From the NCBI RefSeq assembly GCF_030247195.1, contig NC_080671.1, forward strand, positions 105,449,845 through 105,513,844: a stretch of DNA of 64,000 nucleotides, written 5' to 3'. This document shows positions 1 to 11,440 of this stretch, in pieces. The notes beneath the pieces were generated by a model. The model worked only from the letters and a program-made list of their open reading frames with translations. It made no database searches and had not been told where the DNA came from. Origin of the DNA: Topomyia yanbarensis (Eukaryota; Arthropoda; Insecta; Diptera; Culicidae). Each line of letters starts with the position of its first letter. Position 1 is the first letter of the stretch. Made by a program: the position numbers and the translations under genes.

Positions 1-1339
1 GACGGTTTTGTGCAGCGGACCGAAAGGTGTAGAGACAAGGAAGGTGGTATCTTGACGGACGAACGTGAGGTGGTCGAAAGGTGGAGGCAGCACTACAATG
101 AACATCTGAATGGTGCGCAGGTGGACAATCGAGCGTTCGAGGAGGACGATTATGTCAGTGTCGCAGCTGACGGGGATGTACCGGCGCCCACTATGAATGA
201 GGTTAACGAGGCTATTCAACAGCCCAAGAACAACAAGGTAGCTGGTAGGGATGGTCTAGGAACGGAATTCTTCAAGGTGGGTCCGGAGAAACTGCCGGAA
301 AGCATGCACCGAATAATCGAAAGAATCTGGGATAAGGAACAGCTGCCGGAGGAGTGGAAGGAAGGGGTCATCACCCCGATATACAAGAAAGGCGACAAAT
401 TGGACTGTGAAAACTACAGAGCGATCACGGTGACAAATGCCGCTTACAAAGTGTTATCCCAGATTCTGTTCTGGTGCCTGTCACCGCTGGTAAATGGATT
501 TGTCGGGAGTTATCAGGCTGGTTTCATCAACGGCAGATCAACAAACGACCAAATCTTTACTATAAGGCAAATCCTTCAAAAATGCCGTGAATACCAGGTC
601 CCGACACATCACCTGTTCATCGACTTTAAAGGACATGGTGGACCGTGTGGAGCTGTGGAAAATGATGGACGAGAACGGCTTGCCTGGGAAGCTGACAATA
701 CTGATTAAGGCTACGATGGATGGTGTAAGGTGTTGTGTCAAAATTTCGGGCGGCCTCTCGGGTCAGTTTGAAACACGCAGGGGACTAAGACAAGGCGATG
801 GGTTGTCCTGCCTGCTGTTCAATATAGCGCTGGAAGGTGTAATGCGAAGAGCGGGGCTCAACATGCGGGTCACGATTTTCACGAGGTCCGGACAGTTCGT
901 GTGCTTCGCTGACGACGTGGACATAATCGGTAGAAACAAGGAGACGGTAGCAGATCTGTATACCCGACTGAAGCGCGAAGCAGCATGAGTAGGACTGAAG
1001 ATAAATGTGTCTAAGACGAAGTACATGCTGGCTGGTGGAACCGATCGCGATAGGGAACGCTTGGGCAGTAGTATTACGATCGACGGCGACGAGTTCGAGG
1101 TGGTTGACGAGTTCATTTATCTAGGCTCATTGGTGACTGCGGACAATAACACCAGCCGGGAGATCAGAAGGCGTATTATCTCTGGAAGCCGTGCTTACTA
1201 TGGGCTCCACAAAACTTTGAGATCCAGGAAGCTTCACCACCGCACGAAATGCGCCAAGTTCAACACACTGATTAGACCGGTGGTTCCCTACGGGCACGAA
1301 ACGTGGACAATGCGCGAGGAGGATCTGCAAGCACTCGAA
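1..1339 (+). pseudogene. RTE-like non-LTR reverse transcriptase fragment, broken
   Basis: This is the reverse-transcriptase part of a non-LTR retrotransposon ORF2, entering from the left edge with no start. Frame 1 runs to 708 and carries RT motifs such as CENYRAITV and GSYQAGFINGRS. At about 630-640 the frame changes after IDFK, where roughly 8 bases seem lost, and continues in frame 2 with DRVELWKMMDENG, GLRQGDGLSCLLFNIALEG and the catalytic FADDVD box. A TGA at 986-988 interrupts an otherwise continuous frame (REAA stop VGLKINVSKTKYM). The thumb region (FIYLGSLVTADNNTSREIRRRI, YGHETWTM) ends at 1339, where another element begins. The motifs resemble the RTE/BovB group, but the clade is inferred from memory of motifs. 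At least two inactivating lesions make it dead. Confidence 0.85.
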
Positions 1340-1730
1340 GTCTTGTTGTTGTTGTTGTTGTTGTTGTTATTTATTTATGACACTTTACACCGAAGAGCGG
1401 TGCATTCGTGTCGAAGGTCAGTTTTTGCTTCTAATTTAATGTACAATTCAGTTCACAAATAATGTTAATTTCTATACTTTACAATTGTTTGTATAAATTC
1501 GCTTCCTTAAGGAAGTTTAGCAATTTCTTCTCGCTGTCTGCGTCGTTGCCTAAAGCAGCTCCCAGACTCGTCGAATTTATGTCATGCATCCTTCTAGCAT
1601 CGTCGTATTTTCTACACCGAAGAATCACGTGACGGACGTCGACTATCACTCCACAGCAGTCGCACATAGGAGGAGGCGTTTTATTGAGCAAAAAATCGTG
1701 TGTTAATCGTGTATGGCCGATCCTCAGATG
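1340..1730 (-). mobile_element. 5'-truncated non-LTR retrotransposon 3' end with (CAA)n tail
   Basis: Read on the minus strand, a coding tail runs from about 1730 to a stop at 1479: RIGHTRLTHDFLLNKT followed by a zinc-finger-like CDCCGVIVDVRHVILRC. This RIGHTRLTH plus C-x2-C...H...C ending is characteristic of the C-terminus, after RNase H, of I/Jockey-like ORF2 proteins. A short 3' UTR follows and ends in TAAATAA and about eight CAA/AAC units, seen on the plus strand as (TTG)n at 1343-1368. The 5' truncation is typical of target-primed reverse transcription. It abuts the RTE fragment at 1339, but the RTE frame does not resume beyond 1730, so this is a junction or deletion rather than a clean insertion. 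Confidence 0.75.
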
Positions 1731-1799
1731 GTAAAAAAAACGTTACAGAGTTATTGAACTTTTTGCGTAAAAAACTTATTTATCTTGAAATACCTCTAA

Positions 1800-2420
1800 C
1801 TCAAAAAATATACCACATATTTTAAATCTTTTAATTCCATTGGAAAGGTGAGAAAATTTTCTATTGAATGGTGTTCTCGTATCTTTCAGTTAATTAGTTT
1901 TAATTACCTTTTACTTGTAAAGTAGCTCAAAGTTGGTGTTTTTTATTATGTTTTTGTTAATTTTCTCAAAATAATGAATTATGATTATAGCAATATCTAT
2001 TATCCAAAAAATGGGTTTGAGGACGATTTATAACTTGTTCTTCAACATGATATTTCTATCTCTTCTCGTTTCCTTGTAATTTCACTTCTAATTTTTTCTC
2101 CTGTATTCGACCTACAAGTGCTTAAAAGACTTTAATCTAAAAAATATACTTATCGTTATTACCAGGGTTTCATTGGAAAGTTGAGAAAATTTCCTTTCTA
2201 TGTATGTACAGATATCTTTTAGTTAAGTGTACTAAATGACTTTTTACTAGTAAAATAACTCAAAATTAGCGTTTTTGGGGAGTTTTGTAATTATTCTAAT
2301 TATTAATCAACTAAATTTATCATCACTATTGTTCATTTGGTACCCCTTAATATCCTCTACAACTTGTTATTTGACACTTTATCCCTAGCGCTTTTCATTT
2401 CGCTGCAATTTAATAGTTAA
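1800..2420. repeat. Diverged tandem duplication, period about 333 bp
   Basis: Two copies of one non-coding unit lie head to tail. Matching blocks include CATTGGAAAGGTGAGAAAAT at 1838 and CATTGGAAAGTTGAGAAAAT at 2171, and AACTTGTTCTTCAACA near 2031 against AACTTGTTATTTGACA near 2363. The matched order is preserved across about 280 bp. No coding potential is seen, and the family is not identified. Confidence 0.6.
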
Positions 2421-3983
2421 CGCAGCATGACCTCGTCACAAATGTAGTGGGTTCGAAATCGTTGTTTTTGCATATGAAACGAGGTGATAAAAATGATTTT
2501 GCTTCGAAACTAAAAGAGATAATTGAATGGAGCCAAAGAAAGAATTGTAGAACTTGCTGAGATGCATTTATTTCATGATAATAATGGTCCTGTTTCTTAT
2601 TTACTACTTTAAGAAAATAACGAAAATGCTAATAATAACACTAACCTTAAACTAAATAACTTCTTAAAGAATACTAAGTTCATTTAACTGGAATGTATTT
2701 ATACCTTTTTCTATGCAAAATTTTCCTGGCTTTCGAATAAAAATATGAAAAGGTACAATCAGTGCCATACTTTTCAATAAGAGCTAGTATAAGTGAATAT
2801 GAGATAAAAATATCCAAGTTCAATAACCCAAACACATGATAACAAGAAAAGATAAGTGTATCATGTCAAGGAACAAATTATGCAACTCTTCAAGACTAAA
2901 AATTTGAATTATTTGAATGATGATGTCAACTATTAAGATTTTCGCGAAATGAACGAAAAATCGATCAAAATTGTTAAATTTTAAATAAATTACAGTGAAA
3001 AGGTTACTTAACCTCATTAGCTGAAACAATTGAGGACATTTTTCAATGGAAATTTTTCTCACCTATCCAATGGATCCAAAGGATTTGAAATAAAAAATAT
3101 ATTTTTTACTTAGAGCTATTTTAAGACAACTAAGTTTTTAACACAAAAAATTTAATAATTTGGTAACGGTTGAGATTTGAAGGTATGTGTAGAACGATTT
3201 TTTTCTCCAAATATGATAGTTAATCATCCCTCGAGAGGTTCTTAATCATGAACCAAACACCCTGTATAATACTTGCGTCTTGCTGACCATACAAACACTG
3301 CGCAATTGTAGCAAAGTAGGTTCCAGAAATAGAGATCGCAGATCGAAAATTTTGTTTAGGTTGTATCCTACTGGGTTAAATCACTTGCCACTATTATTTC
3401 TTATATTTTATATATTTAATTAAATTTAAAACATTTTTGAAAAATTTCGCTTCGCAAAATTGTTTAATTTAATTGAAAAAGATATGAACTCGTTCAGCTG
3501 CCTTCAATTTAGCGATAGTCCTAATCAATCAAAGGGAACTGAAACCGACAAGTCAAAAGCCAATTTCCTTAAGCCATCAATATATGGTGAGAATGTGAAA
3601 GACAAATTAGATTGAACAAACTTTCCAATCGCTTCCGAGAATCTATCAGGTCACCTGTTTCTCGTATCCGTTACGGTTAACTGAAGAAATGCTTCCAAAC
3701 GAAATTAGTCAGCAGCATTATTTCATTATGTGAAATGGAATTGGATGACAAAATTGAATTGTCGCGCTCAGAAATAGAATTAGTTTCATTCGAGAAACAC
3801 GTTGTCATCCCACTTTGCTGTATGTATGAGATATGTTCACGTTTCGGCTGAATTTAAACATGTCCTACCTCCTGAAGAATTTGTAACTGCTATCTGATGT
3901 ATCCCGAAACAGTTTCGTTGGTAATTGCAATGTTCAGCGCACTGCTAGTATCCCTTACACATATTGTTAGTATAGGTACTCAC
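2421..3983. other. AT-rich non-coding stretch downstream of the last dpr exon in the window
   Basis: Nothing coding is recognised. In dpr orientation this is the intron after exon 5. A terminal exon beginning with the usual Dpr GE(K/N)PAAMQ-type sequence was looked for on the minus strand and not found here, so it should lie left of base 1. Confidence 0.5.
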
Positions 3984-4501
3984 CTTGTAGCACGTGTACG
4001 GTGATGCTGGCGGACCGCGTGTTGGACGGTGCGCACGTGTAGTTTCCGGCGTGCTTCGAGTGAACCTCCTTGATTGTCAGTACGCTGGTGACGGGCGATA
4101 GTATGTGCGAGTACGGTAGAAAAGCGCTGTGGTTCAGCCACTGCTGATGCTGGTGGTTTGCACCGGTCTGGTTAGTCAGATCCGCAGCTAGTGCCTCTGC
4201 TGTGTCTGACGAGGGATCCAGCAGCGTTGGAGGTCCCATCACGTCAAGTGCATTCATGCCAAAGCTAGCATCGTCCTCGTCAAGAGCGTTTCCCTGGGGA
4301 TGGTGGCGATGCAAGTGCAGATGATGATGATGATGCAGCAGCAGCTGCTGCTGGTGGTGCTGGTGGCTGCTGTGATGATGCAGAGACTGTCCGCTAGATT
4401 CGGTTGCTTCGGCCGATGATGCCGTTCCGGCAGCAGGCTGGAATGGCGTTACGGAAAATCCATTCTGCTGGTCAAAGTTTACCATACTTTGCTCGTGGTA
4501 C
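3984..4501 (-). CDS. dpr-family gene, coding exon 5 (C-terminal part of Ig2, His-rich insert)
   Basis: The acceptor (GGCTAG) precedes base 4501 and the donor is G|GTGAGTACC at 3984/3983. The exon starts by completing the Trp codon left by exon 4 and encodes 172 full codons. It begins YHEQSMVNFDQQNGFSV (strands after the Ig2 core Trp). An unusual low-complexity insert of about 110 residues follows, with runs of His (HHHSSHQHHQQQ and HHHHHLHLHRHH). It then resumes the Dpr Ig2 signature SVLTIKEVHSKHAGNYTCAP and SNTRSASITVHVLQ. HAGNYTCAPSN holds the second Ig2 cysteine and is diagnostic for Dpr proteins. The exon ends in phase 1 (G of a Gly codon), and the next exon is outside the window. Dpr proteins are neuronal surface ligands for DIP receptors in synaptic partner matching. 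The paralogue is not assigned. Confidence 0.93.
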
Positions 4502-5622
4502 CTAGCCGGGCGGGATGAAACAACCAGCGATAAAACCAGGCAAGTTCTGAAGTGTTATAGAGTCGGTTAAAAGTTTGGCGCTATGCTAACGAGATTGCAT
4601 TAAAACTATATACAGATGCTAAAAGCAATCCACGTGAATGTGATAAACATCAAGTGTGAAGTTTCATCGCGAGAAAGAGATTACGGATTAAGATGACAGT
4701 AAAATGCAGTGACCGGGCTAACGGCTCTAATGTCGAGGGATTTGTAAGCTGCCTGGTTGCGGTTTTGTTCGACTACATAGTAAACCTGACAACAGTAGTT
4801 AAATATTAGGTTGAAAGAAAGAGCTCTACGGTGAAAGTGCTGCTTCTGATACTGGGAAACACCACGAGGCGATGTTTATCTGAATAGCACGTTTACTTTA
4901 CGGAAAAATCAGCAGAATTTCAACTAAAACGGTAGCCTTTTTTGATTTCGACTAGTTGATATTTGGGCGAATATGTTTAGTTGAACCAATAATCCGTCGC
5001 TGTTATTTTATGCTTTCAACTGCAGCCTGGACACGATCGTCTAGGCACAAACGTCTAAGCTTGAGATGCTAGTCTCAGCATGTAACGCTAGTCTTAGCTT
5101 TTAACGTTTGCTTGAACATGGACGCAATCGCGACAGCCGTAACACAATTGTTTCAGCCAGTACACCAACAACTGGAATTTGTTGATTTAACATCTAACCT
5201 CTCCAAAAAATAGTTCAACAGATTCGAAATTTTTTGACACATATGAATAGCACAGGTTTGTAGATGTGTTTAAATACTGTTTCGCTGAGTCGTTAGCAAT
5301 GCTGGAAAATGGGTTGTGCATTGCATACATGCAGTACATTTGGAGGGTAAAAAGATGGAGGGGTAATGTCAGAGACATAACCGGAGCGAAGTAGAATACA
5401 CTTTAGGCTGTTAATGCATATGCTTCTGATAGGTTGTATTAAAACCAGTTATTTCGTTATTTCTAATGGAAATACCGAAATATCGGTACACGTACATCGA
5501 AATCTATAATATTCGAACATATTTATCCTCATATGGTAACACTGAAAAGAGCATTCAATGAAAGTAAAAAAATTCATTTGGTAGTCTAGTCTCAACCACT
5601 AAAGGCATCAGTCACAATACCA

Positions 5623-6734
5623 GTGTGCTCTTTGCTGCTACCTAACCAGCGCAAGCAGTTACTTTTTTCTTGTGTGCTTTGTCTGAAGAACAAAGGGAAC
5701 CGTTACTATTATTCTATCAAGATGACTGAGTTTCGACAACAAAATTTGATTCTTCGGGCTAACACGGTGGCCATTGACTTCCGGTTTTTCCGCATAAGAC
5801 CGAGTATTGGTGATGTGGAACATTTACTGAAGGATAAAATGCAGCTTCGGTTTTCAGACGTCAGTTTCATCCAGTTGGAGCACGTCAGACACGCGGTGCT
5901 GATAACGTTCAACAAATTCGCACAGGCAAAAAGATTAATTTCACAAAACAACTTGAAACACGTTCTGGATTGTGACACCGCAAAAATTAAGATCCCTGTG
6001 TATATGGATAACGGAAACGTGGAAGTTAAATTACATGATTTGGCACCACGTACTTGCAAAGTGGACATTAAGGTTGGACAGAGAAAGGGTAAAATTCGCA
6101 AACGAAAAAAGCAGTTTTTTTCCACACCGTATGTCAGATCTTCATAAAAATCAATCAGCAGTACTGTAACAACATTCTACATACGCTGATTGATTTTTAT
6201 GAAGATCTGACATACGGTGTGGAAAAAAACTGCTTTTTTCTGCTTAAAAGATTCATGTCGTATTTCGGAGAAGTGGAATCCATTTCGGAGGATACGTAGA
6301 GGAACTACTTTCCAGGTATTTCAAATGGCGTTTTTGTGGTGAGAATGCGGGTAGACCAATCCATTCCCTCCTACCTTACCCTGCAGTACACAACAGAAGG
6401 GGGTGATACCATTATACAGCGAACTCTATGTACATATCAAGGACAAACTAACACGTGCCAGTTCTGTGAACAAACGGCACATTACGGACAACCCTGCCCA
6501 GAAACCGCTAAGAAAAGCTCATCTACAGAAAGAAATACCAACACTCAGTCTCCAATATCATTCCCTGAGCCACAAACGGTTGCCAAAATTGTGACTGCTG
6601 TTCAAGCAATAAATACAACTGCGAAAGCCGCGTCAAGTACCTATATGAGAAATGCAAAAAGGATATTGAAAACTGGTTATAACACCTTAATGAAAATTAA
6701 GGTGTCTATCTCAAAATATATGTTAACAAACTAA
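5623..6734 (+). pseudogene. Gag-like ORF1 with zinc knuckle, interrupted by an inverted duplication
   Basis: The frame opening at 5623 contains an ATG at 5721 (MTEFRQQN) and encodes a protein also present at 40050-40850 and 42207-43167. Shared blocks are AIDFRFFRIRPSIGDVEHLL, SFIQLEHVRHAVLITFNKF and IPVYMDNGNVEVKLHDLAPR. After LAPRT the frame is wrecked by a 55-bp inverted duplication (6105-6239). The protein resumes in another frame near 6240 (KRFMSYFGEVESISEDT) and 6336 (VRMRVDQSIPSYLTLQYT). It reaches a zinc knuckle CQFCEQTAHYGQPC (C-x2-C-x4-H-x4-C) near 6460 and ends at 6734. A nucleic-acid-binding gag role is inferred from the knuckle. No reverse transcriptase follows and the parent element is unidentified. 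Confidence 0.7.
6105..6239. repeat. Perfect 55-bp inverted repeat inside the gag-like pseudogene
   Basis: Arms at 6105-6159 and 6185-6239 are exact reverse complements, separated by 25 bp. The left arm contains CCACACCGTATGTCAGATC and the right arm GATCTGACATACGGTGTGG. The repeat sits within what was coding sequence, so it is a secondary local inverted duplication, not a transposon terminus. Confidence 0.9.
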
Positions 6735-6804
6735 CGTTTTGAAACTTCTCTAGAGACACCAAAACACAAAAACGTAACTGGACGCCAGAAAACACTTATG
6801 ACCG

Positions 6805-7995
6805 TCTTTTTGCCACTTATGTCTTCGGCCTGAGGGCCGATTCCCATTCGATTCAGTTCGTCAAGATCGCAAAATGTCTCTGTGTGTGTATGTATCTGTG
6901 TGTGTCAAATAATGTCACTCAATTTTCTCTGAGATGGCTGAACCGATTTGCACAAACTCAGTCTCAAATAAACGGTATAACGCTCCCATAAGACGATATT
7001 GAATTTTTAGGTGATCGAACTTCCGGTTCCGGAGTTACGGGTTGAAGAGTGTGCAAATTCCCATGCAAACTGGTAACCCTATGATGTTCGAATAATATAA
7101 TACATATTCAAATACGTTCACCATTACTTGGATTCGCGGGTCTAGATCACTACTGACCAATTGAGGTAGTGTTGACCACATTGGTCACCTATGGCGGATC
7201 TTGAGGCCCCCTGGGAACTCGCCAAGTTACCGAGCTAATGTCACACCTATTTCCCAGCAAACTCTTAACCGATGTTTACAAACTTGATTTCAAATGAAAG
7301 ATATAATACTCCCATTGACTGCTACTGAATTTCATTCAGTTCTGACTTTTGGTTCCGGGGTTAAAGGTTGGTAATTGCGGTCACATAGGAATTTCTCATA
7401 TAAACCGGTACAATTGTAATACCTCATAGGTTTGAAATAAACATCAATTTACTTCGATTCGTAGGCCTAAATCACTGATGGCGAATCAAAAACTTTTGGA
7501 ATGTATTGTCCACTATCGATAATTCCGGAAGTAACGGGGTTCCAGGCAAATTCCAGATCTAAAGCCACTTCGGTGATGACAACCAAATTTCACTAACCTA
7601 GTCTCAAATGAATGGTATAATATGAAGTTCGGTTTTGAACCCTCCATCTACCCCTCCACCTCCTACCTCTTAATCCCCAGTACTCTATCACTGACCACCC
7701 TCTCAGACCAACCTCCCAAATACATTCCCTTCGTCCACCCCGTATACTACAATAAGTTAAGTCCCTCTCCCACTAATTATATCCCTTCCCTTCTCCACCA
7801 TGAAGTTAACATGAAGACAACATTGAACTCACGCTGATTAAGCTATATAAATATTATATTTTTATTTGTTTCAAGTGTGTCAGTATCGACATGTTGCTTA
7901 TCAGGTTCGTGACAGTCGTGCCATTGAATAATATTTTGTATAAATAAGAAAGTCACAATTGCACCACTAGGTGGATTAAAACAGGTTTTTTCGAT
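6805..7995 (+). repeat. Abundant mosquito interspersed repeat, copy A
   Basis: It opens with TTTTTGCC, then a GGCCTGAGGGCCGA block, GATTCAGTTCGTCAAGATCG, a TGTGTG stretch and GATGGCTGAACCGATTTGCAC. It ends with GCACCACTAGGTGGATTAAA followed by CAGGTTTTTT near 7990. The same start and end blocks recur at 9130, 10634, 11046, 12630 and 26203-31511 in this window. It is non-coding, and the short ORFs in it are not conserved between copies. The superfamily is not determined. Confidence 0.65.
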
Positions 7996-8329
7996 TTGGG
8001 ACCACTGTGCGCCATGGTGAATTTATCTGTACACGTACCTGACGCCACGTATAATTTAAAGAGCAAGAGAGCGCGGCTCTCTCGCAAAAGATCGGCGCCT
8101 TGCGGCAGTCATAGAATGAATTACCTACTACCGAAGAATGCGAGCTGACATGAAACGCAGCACAGCTGCTACGCTTACTACGTCAGAACACAAACTAACG
8201 AATTTTTCTTGTGTTCCCTTTTTACATGTGTCCCAGTTCCTTCGCTGAAAAAGGGGCAGTCCTAGCAACGCTCGCTGTTTGATCGAATTGTACCGACCAA
8301 TCATGGATCAGATAACGCTAGTTTACAAA

Positions 8330-9120
8330 TTTTAGGGTGATTGCATGAAGTTAAGAAAAAAGATGTTTTCTAAGTCAATTTTGGGTCGCTGAACACGAAA
8401 ATCATATAATTTTCTTTTTCAAAGAACCGTTTTTGAGATTTTTTGAAAAACGTGTTTTTGAGCACTTTTTGCAGTTATTGGTCAATATCTCAGGAACAAA
8501 TCTTCCAATTAACACAATCGACTCACCATTCGAAAGTTATTGATGTACCCATTCCAAAAATGTATAACATGTTTGGATTCAATATCAATAATTTAGGGTT
8601 AAGAGCAACCAAAGTCAAAAAAAGTAATGCTTGGTAAAATTACTCATTTTTAGTTGATTTTTCATAAAAAAAAATTCGGCAAAAAAATCTTTTGAAACCT
8701 TATGTGACAGACAAACTTATCACGTGAATTTTAAGCCTAAGATCACGAAAATCCGATAAAAACTGGTGATGTTATTAAGCACCGTGTGAAAATTGTTCTG
8801 TTTTCACGTATCTCTTTTCGTCTTAAATAAGATTACACTAGTTTACATGAAAAATGAAGTTGCGAGAAAAAGTGTTTTCTAGATTAATTTGGGGAACACG
8901 AAAATAATACTCAATGTCTCTTTCAAAGAAGTTCGAGTTAAAAAAATGTTTTTCTTCTACTTCCTCATTTTTGGTTTGTTTTTTATTACAGAAAAATGAT
9001 TTTTCATATTTTCAGAATCTTTTGTGATAGATTTTAACAATTTTAAGATAATCGCGATAAGCTAAAAAGAAAATTGTTACATTTCTTATAAAAGAAATGT
9101 ATAGAATTCGCTCAAACTTT
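8330..9120 (+). repeat. Interspersed repeat R2, plus-strand copy
   Basis: Characteristic blocks are TTTTGGGTCGCTGAACACGA, GAGCACTTTTTGCAGTTATTGG and ACTAGTTTACA. Related sequence occurs at 12660-13090 (same strand) and 14380-14830 (reverse strand). No coding potential is seen. A partial internal re-iteration (TTTTCTAG...TTTGGGGAACACGAAAATA) lies at 8870-8910. Confidence 0.55.
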
Positions 9121-9129
9121 CAAGATTTT

Positions 9130-9420
9130 TTCCGAGGCCCGGAGGGCCGAGTCTTATATACCAATCGACTCAGCTCGACGATTTGGGACAATGTCTGTGT
9201 GTGTGTGTGTGTGTGTGTCTGTGTGTGTGTGTATGTAACGGACAAATTCTCATTCGTGTTTCTCAGCAATGGCTGAACCGATCTTATCCAAACCAATTTT
9301 AAACGAAAGAACTAAAAAACAGTATGAACGCTATTAATTTGTTTTTGATTCTGATGTTTAGTTTCCAAGATATGAATGTTTGAATGTGTAAAAATGGCGT
9401 TTTTTGCAGTTTTTTTGAAT
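9130..9420 (+). repeat. Fragment of abundant repeat with (GT)n microsatellite
   Basis: The diagnostic block GAGGCCCGGAGGGCCGAGTC is followed by CAATCGACTCAGCTCGACGA, a GT-rich microsatellite at about 9190-9235, and AATGGCTGAACCGATCTTA. This is the start module of the family annotated at 6805, without its usual end. Confidence 0.6.
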
Positions 9421-10633
9421 TATCTGCCGAAATCGACAACATAATTTAACAATTTATATGTTTTTAGACAGCTTTAACGAATACCTTTCGAACAAGCTAT
9501 AGATTGTTGAAATCGGACTATTATCAAAAAAGATATTTAACATTAAATGCGGACGAAAGATCTTTATCATTTCCCATTGCCAGAAATATGACCAAAAACA
9601 TGTAATCTATTATTAACGCCGAAACGGCTTATTTTAGGTCAATAGTATCTTCGGAGAATTTAATGGAGGTAATATGCCCTTTCTTTCGGTATTGTGCTTT
9701 TACTGATTAATCCTCCTATGAGTGAGATATTTTCACAAATTTTCTTGGAAGTGATTATATCGAAATGATGTCTTCAGCAAATTTGTAGCTCTTACTTTTG
9801 CGAATAACTATACTGAAGACTTTAAATATCTATTTTGAATACTTTAAAAGTTATGGCTTGTTGTTTGTTGATTACTCTTTGTTGCCTATTTATTGTTCAA
9901 TATAGTAATAATCCATTGAAATAAGTTAAACATTATTTCGATAAAACGAATTTTGTATTTAATTTTACTATCTACAACCGTTAGAGATAATCACTGAACA
10001 CTTCCAAGTTGTCTGGAAGGAACTTGATAACTTATCAGTACAAAAGTGTTCATTTCTGTAAACCTTCTGACTGCAATTTTTCTAACTTATAATCATCGGA
10101 TTGATCTGAAACATATCGGAAAATGAAAAGCGAACTAAATAGCTCCAAGCAACGGCTTAGCCAAGAGAAGGTTTTGGGGTTTAACACCATACAACCCCCC
10201 CCCCCACACACCCAAAAAAATATTGGATTGAAGTTGAAAATTTATTGATGCAGACTGATTTAATTCAATATTACAATAACAATTATCTGATCCGTACATT
10301 GATAACCTGTTGTTGTAAACGTCATGAGGACTTTTGATAAATTGTCGGAATGGGGTCCTGATATGTAACTGATCTATTGGTCTTGATTTCACAGTTGTCT
10401 AATAGCATCAATATCAAATTCCTGCCTGAAAACATTCCAATAGAAAATTCCAGAGTTCTGTAATCAATCATTATCCTCAGATTTATTTTCAAATTGAGCT
10501 CGTTTTTGTAGAAATGTACTGTAATAAGGGTCTTTATTTAATAGGAAGCGAAGTAAAAATTGATTTAATGTCTATGAAACATAGAACTGCTCACCAAAAA
10601 AATGCATAACTTTTAACATTTGCTAAAAATGTT
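9421..10633. other. Intronic AT-rich sequence, repeat-like
   Basis: No gene is seen. The block near 9690-9740 (GATTAATCCTCC...GTGAGATATT) also occurs near 57837-57870, so part of this is another dispersed family. A homopolymer C run followed by CACACA lies at about 10193-10210. Confidence 0.4.
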
Positions 10634-11440
10634 TTTGCCTTTCTCATTCACTCTAAAATTCGTCAATCTAATCCCGACCCGGAGGGCCGAGTGTCATATG
10701 CCAAGCGACTGAGTTCGTCGAGATCGGAAAATGTCTGTGTGTGTATGTGGAAAAAATGTGACCTCTGTTTCTCAGAGATGGCTGGACCGATTTGCACAAA
10801 GTTAGTCTCAAATGAAAGGTACAACCTTCCCATCGGCTGCTATTGAATTTTTTATTGATTGGACTTCCGGTTCCGGAGTTACGAGTTGAAGAGTGCAATC
10901 ACACAGCAAATTCCCATATAAACTGAAATGAAAAATTTTCAAAATCAAATTTGTATTTTTGATGCCAAATGACTTTATAATGCATGAAGATTTGATATAA
11001 ACTCGAAAAAATAATGTTTGAAAAAAATTGATTTTTTTGGACTTTTTTGCCTTTCTCATATAGAAAGGTTATGCAATCACACTAAAAATCGACAATCATA
11101 CCGGCCCGGAGGGAGTATGCAGTGAGACGTTGCTACTTTAAAATTAAAACTGGTTTAAAATTTCTTAACAAGTTGAAAATTTTCGGCAGGACCCGGACCT
11201 CCCGGATCTTACTATGTAATACTGAAACATCGCTTGAAACCAGCGGCGGTCAAGCGATGTTTCAGTATCTCAGTAGTATCTCAATGTCGTGGCTGTCGAT
11301 CCATTGTATGTATGTGCATATCGTACTGAACATGTAATATTCATTTCCACCATTGTATTGAACATAACCAGCCATGGAATCGTAGTCTGGACAAATGAGA
11401 AAAGCACAATTGCACCACTAGGTGGATTAAGACAGGTTTT
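10634..11440 (+). repeat. Two overlapping or rearranged copies of the abundant repeat
   Basis: One start module (GTTTTTGCCTTTCTC) begins near 10630 with CCCGGAGGGCCGAGTGTCA at about 10678. A second start module (TTTTTTGCCTTTCTCATATA) begins at about 11043, and the family end block CACCACTAGGTGGATTAAGA is near 11413. A perfect hairpin (11219-11268) lies inside. Confidence 0.6.
11219..11268. repeat. Perfect 18-bp hairpin, 14-base loop
   Basis: Arms ATACTGAAACATCGCTTG (11219-11236) and CAAGCGATGTTTCAGTAT (11251-11268) are exact reverse complements around a GC-rich loop. It lies within a diverged repeat copy. No element boundary or target duplication is evident. Confidence 0.85.

Noticed and set aside
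2437..2460. A GGTTCGAAATC sequence resembling a Pol III B box.
   Set aside because: No A box at the expected distance and no tRNA cloverleaf or SINE tail.
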